NCBI GenBank assembly: GCA_001898145.1
Contig: MKSR01000046.1
Coordinates: 124,001 to 188,000, forward strand
Source of the DNA: Dyadobacter sp. 50-39
Lineage (GTDB): Bacteria; Bacteroidota; Bacteroidia; Cytophagales; Spirosomataceae
Reading direction: 5' to 3'
DNA: 64,000 nucleotides
A model generated the notes under the pieces. It saw only the letters and a program-made list of their open reading frames with translations, was not told the origin of the DNA and searched no databases. The first letter of the stretch is position 1. Every line of letters begins with the position of its first letter. Shown one piece after another: positions 33,361-43,209 of this stretch. The position numbers and the translations under genes were made by a program.

Positions 33361-34080
33361 TTAAGCTTTCTTCAAATTTTCAGCCACCTTATCCCAATTC
33401 ACCACATCCCAGAATGCTTTGATATAATCCGGGCGTTTGTTTTGGTAGTGCAGGTAGTAGGCGTGTTCCCAAACGTCGATGCCGAGGATGGGCGTTCCCT
33501 TGAAATCCGAGACGTCCATTAATGGGTTATCCTGGTTAGGTGTAGAGCCTACTGCGAGTTTTCCGCCTTTGGCAACGAGCCATGCCCAGCCTGAACCAAA
33601 ACGGGTAGTCGCCGCTTTGCCGAATTCTTCTTTAAACTTGTCGAAGGAGCCGAACTGACCATTGATAGCGTCCGCTACTGCGCCGGTTGGCGCTGCCGTT
33701 TTCTTCGGCCCCATTACTTCCCAGAAGAAAGTGTGGTTCCAGTGACCTCCACCATTGTTGCGGATCGCAGCAGGTGCTTTGCTGATGCCTTTGATAATAT
33801 CTTCCAGGGATTTCTTCTCCCATTCTGTTCCCTTTACGGCGTCGTTGAGGTTTTTGACGTAGGCAGCATGGTGCTTTCCATAGTGGATTTCCATGGTCAT
33901 TTTGTCGATGCTCGGCTCCAATGCGCCGAAATCGTATGGTAGCGGGGCCTGCTTGAATGGAGCTGTTTCCGCGAGTATGCTGCCGGAGGTTGCTGATGCC
34001 CCTGCCAATGACTGCTCAGCCAATGCGCTCACCGTGAGTGCACTGCCGGCGAGTGTCTTCAAAAAGTCTGTTCTATTCAT
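33361..34080 (-). CDS. Superoxide dismutase (Fe/Mn), exported form
   Basis: The 239-residue enzyme carries an N-terminal export signal (about 1-38; [18 protein letters not shown] resembles a Tat-like or lipoprotein-free secretion signal with one Arg) before the standard Fe/Mn-SOD domain. Metal ligands are His66, His116, Asp202 and His206 (motifs [31 protein letters not shown]). It dismutates superoxide, probably in the periplasm. Fe versus Mn preference cannot be read reliably. It is adjacent to recR (24 bp) on the same strand. Confidence 0.93.
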   Translation of the reverse strand: MNRTDFLKTLAGSALTVSALAEQSLAGASATSGSILAETAPFKQAPLPYDFGALEPSIDKMTMEIHYGKHHAAYVKNLNDAVKGTEWEKKSLEDIIKGISKAPAAIRNNGGGHWNHTFFWEVMGPKKTAAPTGAVADAINGQFGSFDKFKEEFGKAATTRFGSGWAWLVAKGGKLAVGSTPNQDNPLMDVSDFKGTPILGIDVWEHAYYLHYQNKRPDYIKAFWDVVNWDKVAENLKKA

Positions 34081-34103
34081 AATAGTACATCAAGTGTTTA
34101 GTG

Positions 34104-34718
34104 TTAATCGTAAGCCACCCGGCTTACAATGCTGCGGCCGAGCGTAATTTCGTCCGCATATTCCAGGTCTCCGCCAATGGGGATCCCTCTTGCGATAGTG
34201 CTTATTTTGACTCCCGTGGCTTTCAACTTTTTTTGCAGGTAAAAAGCGGTGGTATCACCCTCCATAGTGGGGCTCAATGCCAATATCACTTCCTCGACCT
34301 TCTCGTCACCTTCCTGCTTCTCCATTCTCGTCATCAATGAATCAATTTCAAGATCGGAAGGGCCGATCCCTTCAAGCGGGGAAATAATGCCGCCAAGTAC
34401 ATGGTACAAACCGCGGTACTGGTTCGTCGATTCGATGGCGAGTACGTCGCGCGTGTCCACCACGACGCAAATTGTGGTCTGATCGCGCCGGTTATTACTG
34501 CAAATATTGCAAAGTACGTCGTCGGCGATGTTGTGACAGCGGGAGCAATAAGTGGTTTTGGTGCGCATGTTCAGCAATGCATCGGACAGTGAGCGGGTTT
34601 GCTCTTCGTCTCTTTTCAGCAAATGCAGTGCCAGGCGCAATGCTGTTTTTTTGCCAATACCCGGAAGACGGGATATTTCGGCGACGGCTTCCTCAATAAG
34701 ACGTGAGGGATAGTTCAT
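34104..34718 (-). CDS. recR: Recombination mediator RecR
   Basis: The 204-residue protein has the N-terminal helix-hairpin-helix (SRLPGIGKKTALRLA), the four-cysteine zinc finger (CSRCHNIADDVLCNIC) and a Toprim domain (VVVDTRDVLAIE, then GGIISPLEGIGP). With RecO and RecF it loads RecA onto gapped or SSB-coated DNA in RecFOR repair. Length and motif order are typical. It lies between the clpS gene (39 bp upstream) and the SOD gene on the minus strand. Confidence 0.97.
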   Translation of the reverse strand: MNYPSRLIEEAVAEISRLPGIGKKTALRLALHLLKRDEEQTRSLSDALLNMRTKTTYCSRCHNIADDVLCNICSNNRRDQTTICVVVDTRDVLAIESTNQYRGLYHVLGGIISPLEGIGPSDLEIDSLMTRMEKQEGDEKVEEVILALSPTMEGDTTAFYLQKKLKATGVKISTIARGIPIGGDLEYADEITLGRSIVSRVAYD

Positions 34719-34757
34719 GAGAAGATGCTGAGTGTTGATGATGCGTTGCGGTGGGGC

Positions 34758-35033
34758 TCAATGCACCTCCGCCGAAATGCCCCTCCGGCAAATTTCGTTC
34801 CGCATCCCGGCAAGCTCTTCAAAAGATCCCTCTTTCACGGAACATTTGCCTTTGTAATGGATGATTATCGTGCATTGTTCGGCCTGCTCGTTGCTGTGAC
34901 CACAAACTTCCATCAGCGTATCGATCACCCAATCGAAGGTATTCACGTCGTCATTGTAGATAACCAGCTTTTTAATGTCCGTATCTACGGTTTCTTCCAG
35001 AATTTCCAGCTCTGTTTCTGTGAGCGCTTGCAT
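34758..35033 (-). CDS. clpS: ClpS adaptor protein
   Basis: The product (91 residues from the ATG at 35033) matches ClpS: the N-end-rule pocket motif VIYNDDVNTFDWV and the helix EVCGHSNEQAEQC are clear. ClpS delivers substrates with bulky hydrophobic N-termini to ClpAP-type proteases. An upstream TTG at 35042 would add three residues. It lies just upstream of recR on the same strand. Confidence 0.93.
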   Translation of the reverse strand: MQALTETELEILEETVDTDIKKLVIYNDDVNTFDWVIDTLMEVCGHSNEQAEQCTIIIHYKGKCSVKEGSFEELAGMRNEICRRGISAEVH

Positions 35034-35139
35034 AACAACCAAATTTCTGTTTGATTAGCAAATCTAATTAAAAACGGAGACTATCCGAAGCTTTTAAGCG
35101 CCTTTTAATCCACTCCTGAATCCCCAAATACCCACTTTA

Positions 35140-36606
35140 ATGAACCCTTACATATCCCTGGCGATACTGGTTGTTTATTTTGGAATGCTGATCACGGTGT
35201 CCATTTTCACTTCCAGGGGAGCGGATACCAACACTTTTTTTACCGCTAACAGACAGTCGCCGTGGTACCTGGTTGCGTTCGGGATGATTGGTACTTCATT
35301 ATCGGGCGTTACGTTCGTGTCGGTGCCTGGGGCGGTGGCGAATATCCAGTTCTCGTATTTCCAGGTGGTAATCGGTTACATTCTCGGTTACTTTGTGATC
35401 GGTACGGTGCTGATGCCATTGTACTACCGGCTGAACCTCATTTCCATCTACTCTTACCTTGAACAGCGTTTCGGTTTCTGGTCGTATAAAACGGGTTCAG
35501 GCTTTTTCCTGCTTTCACGCACAGTAGGTTCGGCAGTCCGATTGTATGTAGCTGCGCAGGTATTGCAACTTGCGTTGTTTAAGCCGCTCGGTATCCCGTT
35601 TGAAGTCGCCGTGGCGATTACGATATTCCTGATCTGGATATACACATTTAAAGGCGGGGTGAAGACGATCATCGTGACGGATACGCTGCAAACGTTTTTC
35701 CTCATTACCGCAGTGGTACTTACGATCGTACTGGTGTCGGGCGAGCTCAATCTGCACGGGATCGGGGATATCTGGACCAGTGTGCAAAACAGCGGGTACT
35801 CCAAGATATTCTACTGGGATACCAACGATCCTAAAAACTTCTTCAAACAGTTTTTTGCCGGTGTGTTCATCGCCATCGTGATGACCGGCCTCGACCAGGA
35901 TTTGATGCAGAAAAACCTCACCTGCAAGAATATCGGCGAGGCGCAGAAGAATATGTTCTGGTTTGTGGTGGTACTGGTGATCGTGAACTTCCTTTTCCTG
36001 TCGCTCGGTGCGCTGCTTTACGTATATGCAGAGGCGCAAGGCATTCCAGCGCCCGCAAAAACCGATGATTTCTATCCAATGCTGGCATTGAACCACCTCG
36101 GTCTGGTGGTAGGCATTACCTTCCTGCTCGGCATTACCGCGGCCACATATGCCAGCTCCGACTCCGCATTAACCGCATTGACAACCGCGTTCTGTATCGA
36201 TTTTATGAACATTGAAAAGCGTCCGGAAGAAAAGCGGGCGTCCATCAAATTCTGGGTACACGTGGGCTTCTCGGTCATTTTCTACCTGGTAATATTGATT
36301 TTCAACCGGATGAACAGCAAGGAAGTAATTACGGCAGTATTTGATCTCGCCGGTTATACCTACGGTCCGTTGCTGGGACTGTTCTCTTTCGGTGCATTTC
36401 TGAAACGTCCCGTAAAGGATCGCTTCGTACCGTTTGTTTGCATTCTCGCGCCAATACTAACCTACATCATCAATGAACACTCCGCCGAATGGTTTAATGG
36501 CTATAAATTCGGCTTTGAGCGACTTATCATCAATGGGCTGATCACGTTTATCGGTCTATGGCTCCTGCACGATCGCGCGGGTAAGCGATATGTTTCTCAG
36601 GCATAG
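35140..36606 (+). CDS. Sodium:solute symporter (SSS family)
   Basis: The 488-residue protein has about thirteen transmembrane helices and the SSS family core, with SRGADTNTFFTANRQSPWYLVAFGMIG at the N-terminus and AATYASSDSALTALTTAF in the core, which carries the Na+-site Ser residues. It is an inner-membrane, Na+-driven importer. The substrate (sugar, amino acid, nucleobase or carboxylate) cannot be read from sequence. It is a single gene followed by a strong terminator. Confidence 0.93.
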   Translation: MNPYISLAILVVYFGMLITVSIFTSRGADTNTFFTANRQSPWYLVAFGMIGTSLSGVTFVSVPGAVANIQFSYFQVVIGYILGYFVIGTVLMPLYYRLNLISIYSYLEQRFGFWSYKTGSGFFLLSRTVGSAVRLYVAAQVLQLALFKPLGIPFEVAVAITIFLIWIYTFKGGVKTIIVTDTLQTFFLITAVVLTIVLVSGELNLHGIGDIWTSVQNSGYSKIFYWDTNDPKNFFKQFFAGVFIAIVMTGLDQDLMQKNLTCKNIGEAQKNMFWFVVVLVIVNFLFLSLGALLYVYAEAQGIPAPAKTDDFYPMLALNHLGLVVGITFLLGITAATYASSDSALTALTTAFCIDFMNIEKRPEEKRASIKFWVHVGFSVIFYLVILIFNRMNSKEVITAVFDLAGYTYGPLLGLFSFGAFLKRPVKDRFVPFVCILAPILTYIINEHSAEWFNGYKFGFERLIINGLITFIGLWLLHDRAGKRYVSQA

Positions 36607-36640
36607 TTGTCCTGCAAATTTTAAGGAAGTTTTAAGAATC

Positions 36641-36678
36641 AAAACCCTGGAAACGGTTACACAATTCCAGGGTTTTTT
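36641..36678 (+). terminator. Intrinsic terminator after the symporter gene
   Basis: AAAACCCTGGAA (36641-36652) pairs with TTCCAGGGTTTT (36665-36676), followed by a T run. Confidence 0.85.
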
Positions 36679-36802
36679 CTTGCATATATTCAAAAAAATC
36701 TTAACTTTCTGATAAAATCAGGCGTGTCTTTCATGCCACCTGATGGATGTTTTGTTGAAAGATTGAGTTCGGTTATTTACTAACAAACTAAACTTTTGCA
36801 AT

Positions 36803-37375
36803 ATGAAAACACTGTCAGTCATTTTGTTGGGCTTTGTACTATGTGTTTCGTGCAAGGACAAAGCCAAAGAGGAGGAAGCTGCCCGTCAAGCCAATCTGGA
36901 AAAGGAAAAACAAGCCATTAAAGCAGTCATAGAGAATGAAACCAGGTCATTTTTCGCCAGGGATTTTAATGCCTGGAAATCGAATTACGCACAAACCGAC
37001 TATGCCTTCCAGGCTTGGAGCAATGATGACGGTACATTCGATTCCAATGTAGGCTGGACGGACATCAATAAGCAGGTAGGGAAATACATTCAGTCAAACC
37101 CGGAACCGGTGTCAAGCCACCCGATTGTGGAACGTAAGAATATGATCTTCAAATTTTATGACGATGACGTGGCTTACCTTACCTGGGACCAGTTCAATAG
37201 TGATAAGTCTGAAAAGAATTTCCACCATAGCAAAGAGGTGAGGCTGCTCGAAAAGATCAATGGCGAATGGAAGATCGTATGTGTGTCGGCATTCTGGGAT
37301 TACCGCCATCCGATACCTGCCAGCAGGCTGCCGATGATCCAGAAGATTGCCAATGAGAGCAGGGGTAAAATTTAA
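36803..37375 (+). CDS. Lipoprotein with NTF2-like fold, function unknown
   Basis: The 190-residue product has a lipobox Cys at 17 (LCVSC), a short charged helix, then a domain of about 130 residues resembling the NTF2/SnoaL-like fold: an N-terminal helix (IKAVIENETRSFFARDFNAWK), beta strands with DDDVAYLTWDQF, and the LEKINGEWKIVCVS ending. Members are ligand-binding or enzyme-accessory domains of varied function. I assign the fold but not the role. A terminator follows at 37520. Confidence 0.7.
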   Translation: MKTLSVILLGFVLCVSCKDKAKEEEAARQANLEKEKQAIKAVIENETRSFFARDFNAWKSNYAQTDYAFQAWSNDDGTFDSNVGWTDINKQVGKYIQSNPEPVSSHPIVERKNMIFKFYDDDVAYLTWDQFNSDKSEKNFHHSKEVRLLEKINGEWKIVCVSAFWDYRHPIPASRLPMIQKIANESRGKI

Positions 37376-37519
37376 ACCCGCGCGCATCGCATGTCGCCTT
37401 TAATGCGTTCGGTTTCAGGTACAAATGTTCGGTTCTGAACAAGATTTTACCGGGCACGAAGTATTTTTAAAACTCTTGAAAATAAATGTAAGCTACTCAT
37501 CATCAGTGTATTAAAAGTG

Positions 37520-37571
37520 GGGTGTGCCGTAATTTGGTTGTTTGAAACTGAGTTTGGCACATCCTTTTTTT
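37520..37571 (+). terminator. Intrinsic terminator after the NTF2-like lipoprotein
   Basis: GGGTGTGCC (37520-37528) pairs with GGCACATCC (37556-37564), with one wobble, followed by seven T. Confidence 0.65.
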
Positions 37572-37625
37572 ATTTAAAGTCAACTGTGCGATTGTACAGA
37601 GCCAAACTTTAAATACTTATTAGCC

Positions 37626-38024
37626 ATGAAAATCTCCATTGTTTCCATCCTTACCAGCGCCTTTGCGCTCACCTTGTCTTTCACATCTTTCGCGGCAGAC
37701 AAAAAGAAAAACAAAGAAGAAAAAGAAACCGCAAAAGTGGTTGCTTTTGATGCTGCGCTGTACAAAATCGGCGATAGCAACAAGGTTCGCTTGTCCGTCG
37801 ACAAAAATGCAAATGAAAGACTGCGCGTCGTGCTGAAAGACAAGGGTGGTAAAATCTATTACTCGGAAGTGTTCAACGAGCGCGATACCAAATACCGCCG
37901 CGTGTTTGACCTTGATGAAATGACAGACGGAACTTACTACTTCGAACTGTCACACAAAAAGGATAAAAAGGTGAAGGAAGTAAACATTGAGAGCACCAAT
38001 TCGAAGGTAATCTCATTGCAATGA
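37626..38024 (+). CDS. Small secreted beta-rich protein, function unknown
   Basis: The 132-residue product has a signal peptide (about 1-23, ending SFAA), a Lys/Glu-rich spacer, then a beta-rich domain of about 90 residues with FDAALYKIGDSNKVRLSV and a C-terminal DGTYYFELSHKKDKKVKEV. The end resembles the last strands of type IX sorting or immunoglobulin-like domains, but the protein is much shorter than a normal type IX cargo. No role is assigned. It is bounded by terminators on both sides, so it is monocistronic. Confidence 0.6.
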   Translation: MKISIVSILTSAFALTLSFTSFAADKKKNKEEKETAKVVAFDAALYKIGDSNKVRLSVDKNANERLRVVLKDKGGKIYYSEVFNERDTKYRRVFDLDEMTDGTYYFELSHKKDKKVKEVNIESTNSKVISLQ

Positions 38025-38037
38025 ACCACGAACCCAT

Positions 38038-38073
38038 AAAAAATCCCGGTCTTTGAAAAGGCCGGGATTTTTT
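38038..38073. terminator. Bidirectional terminator
   Basis: AAATCCCGG (38041-38049) pairs with CCGGGATTT (38062-38070), flanked by A and T runs; shared by the convergent secreted-protein and alkyltransferase-like genes. Confidence 0.8.
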
Positions 38074-38076
38074 ATG

Positions 38077-38409
38077 TCAGATCAGTTCTTTTTCAGGATC
38101 CCAGAAGCACTCCTCCCAGTTTACGATCCGGTTGTTTTCAATTTTCACGCCCTCGCTTTCGAGGCGTTCCTGCATGGTGGTAGGCGTTTCAAAAAGTTGG
38201 CTCGCACTTAGTTCGCCGGCCTTGTTGACGACGCGATGTGCGGGAATGCCTTCTTCGTTGTAACTGCTTCCCATTGCCCAACCTACCTGCCTTGCTCCGC
38301 GTTTGTTGCCCAGGTAAGCTGCAATAGCCCCGTAGGAGGTTGCGCGGCCACTGGGTATCTGCCTTACCACATCATACACATCGTTGAAAAAGTCATTTCC
38401 CTTTTTCAT
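38077..38409 (-). CDS. Alkyltransferase-like (ATL) DNA-binding protein
   Basis: The 110-residue protein has the MGMT-type DNA-binding fold ([24 protein letters not shown]), but its active-site motif reads PAHR (Ala57) where true O6-alkylguanine transferases have PCHR. It therefore belongs to the ATL class, which binds alkylated guanine and hands it to nucleotide excision repair rather than repairing it directly. I use the ATG at 38409; the extended frame to 38478 adds a non-conserved Ser/Lys stretch. Its start overlaps the DUF3109 gene end by 17 bp. Confidence 0.9.
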   Translation of the reverse strand: MKKGNDFFNDVYDVVRQIPSGRATSYGAIAAYLGNKRGARQVGWAMGSSYNEEGIPAHRVVNKAGELSASQLFETPTTMQERLESEGVKIENNRIVNWEECFWDPEKELI

Positions 38410-38992
38410 CCTCGTTGGTGCGGGCTTGTTGTCTTTCGTCGATTTCGTCCGACAGCTGGCGGTACCAATCCTCGCCATAGGCGCGGATCAGCGGATCTTT
38501 CAAAAATTTGTAAACCGGCACCTTCAATTGCTGGCCGAGACTGCATGCAGGGCTGCATATCTCCCAGCGGTCATAATTGAGGGCATGGTATTGCTCATAT
38601 TTTGTAACGCGGATAGGGTACAAATGGCAGGAAATCGGTTTTTTATAGCTGATCTTCCCGTCGTTGTAGGCTTCTTCGATGGCGCATTTGAGAATGCCTT
38701 TCTGGTCATAAATGGCATAGGCACATTCGCGGCCATTGATGATGGGCGTTACATAATCACCATCCCAGTCTTTTGTCCAGGTACCTTCCGCGGCGATCAC
38801 CTTTTTGCCGGCTTCCGTGAGGTATGGCTCTACTTCGGGATAAATCTCATCGAGAATCGCAAGCTCATCCTCGTCCAGCGGGGCACCCGAATCACCCTCC
38901 ACACAACATGCGCCCTTGCATTTGTCCAGGTTACAGACAAACTCCTGGTCTTCAATGTCGTCGCTAATGCACGTATTTTCAATGAGAATCAT
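38393..38992 (-). CDS. DUF3109 family cysteine-rich protein
   Basis: The 199-residue protein contains conserved cysteines in [42 protein letters not shown] and CSPACSLG. The set resembles the YkgJ-like cysteine cluster and could bind Fe-S or zinc. It matches DUF3109, whose function is not established. The gene is just upstream of the ATL gene on the minus strand and overlaps it by 17 bp, so the two are coupled; a DNA-repair link is inference only. Confidence 0.85.
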   Translation of the reverse strand: MILIENTCISDDIEDQEFVCNLDKCKGACCVEGDSGAPLDEDELAILDEIYPEVEPYLTEAGKKVIAAEGTWTKDWDGDYVTPIINGRECAYAIYDQKGILKCAIEEAYNDGKISYKKPISCHLYPIRVTKYEQYHALNYDRWEICSPACSLGQQLKVPVYKFLKDPLIRAYGEDWYRQLSDEIDERQQARTNEDEKGK

Positions 38993-39003
38993 AATGGAAC
39001 AGC

Positions 39004-41595
39004 TTATTGCTGAGGTATTTTAAGTTTTTGTCCCACCATAACACTATTTCCCGACATATTGTTTAATTTCTTAATGTCGTCCACGCTGATATGGTAGGTT
39101 TGGGAAATGCGGAAGAGTGTTTCGCCCGGCGCCACAGTATGCGTTTTTACGCCAGTTGGCTGGCTTTCGGTTTCAGCCGCGGCTCCTTCGCCTCTTTTTA
39201 CACGTAGCTTCTGACCCGATTTCAGGCGGTCCGAATCGCTCAGGTTGTTCAGATCAAGCAGTTCCTTGATGGAAATGCCGTAAGCCTTTGAAATGCTGTA
39301 ATAGGTTTGTCCGCTCTGCACCGTATGGAATTCGCTTCCCGGAGTCGCGGCAAGTCTCGTTTCTTCCTTAATTTCTTCGGGAGTCCTGAAAGTCGAAGCA
39401 GGGGCGGGGCGTTCCACAGCCACTTTGTCCGGTGCAGGTGCTGCTTCCCCGCCGGATTTCGACACCAGCAGTCGCTGGCCTGATACCAGGCGGGTCTGTG
39501 CCGAACGGTTGTTGAGCGTCAGCAATTCGCGAAGTGACAAGTTGTATTTGCTTGCAATGCCGAAATAGGTATCGCCCGATTGCACTGTATGATAGGCAGG
39601 TGAATCCGAGGCTGAGGCAGTCACCACGTTTTTCTCTTCGGCGTTGCTCCATTTGGCAGGTTCGACCTCTTTCTTCGATTGCGGTTCTTTTTCGGCATCC
39701 GCTGCGCGTTCTGCACGCATACGGGTGTACACCGAGCCCGACGACGCTGTGGTGCGGGTATTGTTTGGTGTTACAACCTTGCCTGGGGTACTCGGTTTGC
39801 TTACCGGTCTCTCTTCTTCACCCGTTTTGAATGAGCTGTTGGTGTCGTCCTGCGTAATAATCACAACCCGGTCGTTGGTATTGGATGGGGCAGGCGCCCC
39901 TGCGGCAGGCGATCCTGCGGCAGGTGCCCCTGGGGGCGTTTCGGCGGCAGATGACGCCGGGGCCGATGCGCTGGTGGCACCGTCTCTGCCGGATGGCTTG
40001 TAAAGTCCGGCTGCATTGCTTGCCGTTTTCCCTGCTGCCGAAGTGGCCCCGGCAACTGCGGCGCCGTCTGGTACGGTGGCGGGCTCAGTTTCTTTTGCTA
40101 CGTTGCCGTCTGTCTTCTCGACCAGCACCGGTGTGTATTTTTTACGTCCTGATGCGTTGCTAGGGATATTGCTGTTCGAAGCAGCGGGTGAAGTGGTAGC
40201 CGAAGCGGGTGTTTTCTGCGGCACCACCGCGATGATCGAATCCTTTTTAACGGGCCCTGCCGGCTGTGGCGGAGCGATGATTTCGATCGGCTGCTTGCGC
40301 GGCCGTTTTTTATTCAGGAAAAGTACCTGCCCGGTCTGAATAGGGTAATTGCGGCTGGTGGTACGGTTGAATTTCAGGAGGTTCACCAACCGGATACCGT
40401 ACTGTTGTGAAACGCTCAGCCAGGTATCGCCAGGGCGGGCCACATGTGAGGGCACGCTCGCTTTCTTATGCTTGCGCGAGAGGTAATACACCTGGCCCGG
40501 AACCAATGGCATATCAGCCAGGAGGTCGTTATACCGCATGAAGCGTGGTGTGCGGATGCCGGCTGCCTGGGCCAATGTTTTGGGTTTATCGCCGGCGCGC
40601 GCCTCGATACCGGGCAGACCGTTAATTTCATACAATACGGGTGAATTCGGCTCTTTGAGCTGAACAGCCGATTTTTTCAGGACCGGATAACCGGTATCCT
40701 CATATACGGAAGCAACGGCAGTCTGGCGAGGGGGCAAAGAAAGCTTTTCACGAACGGACGCCATCTGATCTACCGGAACGGGCAATGTGATGAGGTATTC
40801 ACGGTCGTCGGGTACCTTATCATCGTTGAGCCATCTGTTATGGTTTTTAAGTTCTCCTGCCGGAACGCCGAGTGATCTGGCGATGTCGTCCAGCGACTGT
40901 CCTTTGCCATAATCCGACTCCATCAGCACGTAAGCATTGGGAGATTTGTAGCGTTCAATACCTGCTTCCAACGCGATCTTATGCGCGAAAAAGCGAAGCA
41001 TATAGCGGTCTGTTTTGCTGGTGAGCGTCACTTCACGTGCGTATGCCCAGCTCGCAGGTACCACCTTTTTGACGCCGCCTGCACCCTGGTAGTAGGAGTA
41101 CAATGTCGTTACCCAGTTGTTGAACTGTTGGTTGTTCTTTTTCAGATACCATGCGGCCGCATGCGTGGACGAACTGATGTTCTTTCTTTCGTCCACGTCG
41201 TTATCCACACGAAGGTTCAGTTCGCGTGCTGTTTCGGGTTTGAACTGCCAGTAGCCCACCGCATTGGAACTTGATACCACATCCGGGCGGAAAGAGCTTT
41301 CCTGAACGGCCAGGTATTTGAAATCGATGGGTACCTCTTCGTCCATCAGAATACCTTCCACGATAGGGAAGTGCATGATAGCGCGGTCCATTTTTTCTTC
41401 CCAGAATTTCCGGTTGGACATCAGGCTTTTGACGTCTTCCTCGATAATATCCTGTGCACCTCTGTCGAACTTGACGGTAATGCCGCCGAATGAAACGCTG
41501 GATGGGATTTCGGGGGCCTGCGCGGACACTGCATGGGCGGTCAGCAGCAGGACTATAACAAAAGAGATGATGTTGTTAATGGAAGTTCTGGCCAT
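39004..41595 (-). CDS. MltD-like lytic transglycosylase with LysM repeats
   Basis: The 863-residue product has a signal peptide ending VSAQ, a lysozyme-like SLT domain (about 75-205) with catalytic Glu99 in YLAVQESSF and the [11 protein letters not shown] motif, then a degenerate LysM unit and one clear LysM near 390-440. A long Ala/Pro/Ser-rich linker (about 450-660) follows, then three C-terminal LysM repeats (about 670, 757 and 818 onward, e.g. [19 protein letters not shown]). It cuts glycan strands of peptidoglycan in the periplasm. It is much longer than E. coli MltD because of the linker and the number of LysM units. Confidence 0.93.
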   Translation of the reverse strand: MARTSINNIISFVIVLLLTAHAVSAQAPEIPSSVSFGGITVKFDRGAQDIIEEDVKSLMSNRKFWEEKMDRAIMHFPIVEGILMDEEVPIDFKYLAVQESSFRPDVVSSSNAVGYWQFKPETARELNLRVDNDVDERKNISSSTHAAAWYLKKNNQQFNNWVTTLYSYYQGAGGVKKVVPASWAYAREVTLTSKTDRYMLRFFAHKIALEAGIERYKSPNAYVLMESDYGKGQSLDDIARSLGVPAGELKNHNRWLNDDKVPDDREYLITLPVPVDQMASVREKLSLPPRQTAVASVYEDTGYPVLKKSAVQLKEPNSPVLYEINGLPGIEARAGDKPKTLAQAAGIRTPRFMRYNDLLADMPLVPGQVYYLSRKHKKASVPSHVARPGDTWLSVSQQYGIRLVNLLKFNRTTSRNYPIQTGQVLFLNKKRPRKQPIEIIAPPQPAGPVKKDSIIAVVPQKTPASATTSPAASNSNIPSNASGRKKYTPVLVEKTDGNVAKETEPATVPDGAAVAGATSAAGKTASNAAGLYKPSGRDGATSASAPASSAAETPPGAPAAGSPAAGAPAPSNTNDRVVIITQDDTNSSFKTGEEERPVSKPSTPGKVVTPNNTRTTASSGSVYTRMRAERAADAEKEPQSKKEVEPAKWSNAEEKNVVTASASDSPAYHTVQSGDTYFGIASKYNLSLRELLTLNNRSAQTRLVSGQRLLVSKSGGEAAPAPDKVAVERPAPASTFRTPEEIKEETRLAATPGSEFHTVQSGQTYYSISKAYGISIKELLDLNNLSDSDRLKSGQKLRVKRGEGAAAETESQPTGVKTHTVAPGETLFRISQTYHISVDDIKKLNNMSGNSVMVGQKLKIPQQ

Positions 41596-41627
41596 AAAAA
41601 AGTAAATGCTCGCCTGACTATTGAGTA

Positions 41628-42269
41628 CTATAATTTCTGAAGAATCATCAACCCGTCGCGGATTGGTAGCAGCATATTGGAAACCCGTGGATCTTCGTGT
41701 ACCATCCGGTTGAAATCCAGCAATGCCTGCGTGTCCTTGTCAACCTTCTTTAACTGCTGAACGACTTTGCCACTCCAGAGCACATTATCGGCTATGAGGA
41801 AGCCACCTGTGCGGGTTTTGTCGAGACAGAGGTTAAAATAAGAAGAATAATTGATTTTATCGGCATCTATGAAGACGATGTCGAACGTGTCGGTGAGCGT
41901 CGGAATAATATCCATCGCATTACCGATACGGTAGTCGATCCGGTCCCTGAAAGGCGTCTGGTCGAAATAGCTCCTGGTAAAGGTTTCGAGTTCCTCGTTT
42001 ACATCGATGGTGATGAGCTTACCGCCAGGATTGAGGCCTTCGCACAGGCAAATGCCCGAATAGCCCGTATAAGTACCGATTTCCAGGATGCGGTCGGGCC
42101 GGATCATCCTGGAAATCATCGAAAGGAACCTTCCCTGCATATGCCCGGAGAGCATACGGGGACTGAGAACGTGGGCGTGCGTTTCCCGGTTAAGGGATTT
42201 CAGCAGTGCATTCTCATCTTCCGTGTGGGCCGCGGAATATTCTTCGATTTCCTCTACCAAAAACTTCAT
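41628..42269 (-). CDS. Class I O-methyltransferase (caffeoyl-CoA OMT-like)
   Basis: The 213-residue enzyme has the SAM-binding motif ILEIGTYTGYSGICL (about residue 60), and metal/substrate motifs FIDADKINYSSYF and IADNVLWSGKV, matching the cation-dependent O-methyltransferase family of bacteria. Substrates are usually catechol-like compounds; here the substrate is unknown. It lies 32 bp upstream of the LysM transglycosylase gene and downstream of rfbA on the minus strand, so it could be cotranscribed with the nucleotide-sugar genes. Confidence 0.92.
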   Translation of the reverse strand: MKFLVEEIEEYSAAHTEDENALLKSLNRETHAHVLSPRMLSGHMQGRFLSMISRMIRPDRILEIGTYTGYSGICLCEGLNPGGKLITIDVNEELETFTRSYFDQTPFRDRIDYRIGNAMDIIPTLTDTFDIVFIDADKINYSSYFNLCLDKTRTGGFLIADNVLWSGKVVQQLKKVDKDTQALLDFNRMVHEDPRVSNMLLPIRDGLMILQKL

Positions 42270-42307
42270 TCGAATATAATATGTGCTAATCCGGAAGCGA
42301 ACGCCTG

Positions 42308-43174
42308 TCAGGCATTCGCTACAATGCGTTCGAGATAAGTGCCGTAGCCGCTTTTCAGCAGGGGCCGGGCGATTTCCCGCAATTGTTCTGCATTAATAAA
42401 GCCCATGCGATAGGCGATCTCCTCAATGCAGCCTACTTTTAAACCCTGACGTTCTTCGATCACCTGAACGAATTGCCCGGCCTGCATGAGTGACTGGAAT
42501 GTACCCGTATCGAGCCACGCCGTACCGCGGTTTAAAACACCTACTTTCAATTTGCCGCGTTCGAGGTATACCCGGTTCACATCCGTGATTTCGAGTTCAC
42601 CGCGTGGGGAAGGAGGGATGGTTTTGGCGATTTCGACGACGTCGTTGTCGTAGAAGTACAAGCCCGGCACCGCATAGTTGGATTTCGGCTCGGTGGGCTT
42701 TTCTTCAATCGAAATCACATGGTTGGATTTATCAAATTCTACAACGCCGTAACGCTCCGGATCGTGTACCTGGTAGGCAAAGATCACACCGCCTTCGGGG
42801 TCATTGTTGGATTGCAGCAAGGTTGAAAGGCCGGATCCGTAGAAGATATTGTCGCCCAGGATCAATGCTACCTTGTCGTCGCCGATAAACTCTTCGCCGA
42901 TAATGAAGGCCTGTGCCAGCCCATCGGGGCTTGGCTGTACCGCGTAGCTGAATTCGCAGCCAAGGCGGCTTCCGTCACCAAGCAGCTTTTCGAAATGCGG
43001 CAGGTCGTGGGGAGTCGAAATGATCAGGATTTCACGGATTCCCGCCAGCATCAGGATCGATAGCGGGTAATAGATCATCGGTTTGTCGTAAACCGGCATG
43101 AGCTGCTTGCTTACCGCGAGTGTAAGCGGGTGTAACCTCGTACCGGAACCGCCGGCCAGAATAATGCCTTTCAT
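42308..43174 (-). CDS. rfbA: Glucose-1-phosphate thymidylyltransferase
   Basis: The 288-residue enzyme makes dTDP-glucose from dTTP and glucose-1-phosphate, the first step of dTDP-L-rhamnose synthesis. The N-terminal nucleotidyltransferase motif [16 protein letters not shown] is clear, along with SPDGLAQAF and [19 protein letters not shown]. Length is typical. It follows rfbB by 35 bp in the order galE-rfbB-rfbA on the minus strand; rfbC and rfbD, needed to finish rhamnose, are not in the window. Confidence 0.96.
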   Translation of the reverse strand: MKGIILAGGSGTRLHPLTLAVSKQLMPVYDKPMIYYPLSILMLAGIREILIISTPHDLPHFEKLLGDGSRLGCEFSYAVQPSPDGLAQAFIIGEEFIGDDKVALILGDNIFYGSGLSTLLQSNNDPEGGVIFAYQVHDPERYGVVEFDKSNHVISIEEKPTEPKSNYAVPGLYFYDNDVVEIAKTIPPSPRGELEITDVNRVYLERGKLKVGVLNRGTAWLDTGTFQSLMQAGQFVQVIEERQGLKVGCIEEIAYRMGFINAEQLREIARPLLKSGYGTYLERIVANA

Positions 43175-43209
43175 AAATAGAGTTTCAATTGAGTAAGAAA
43201 ATGGCCGGA

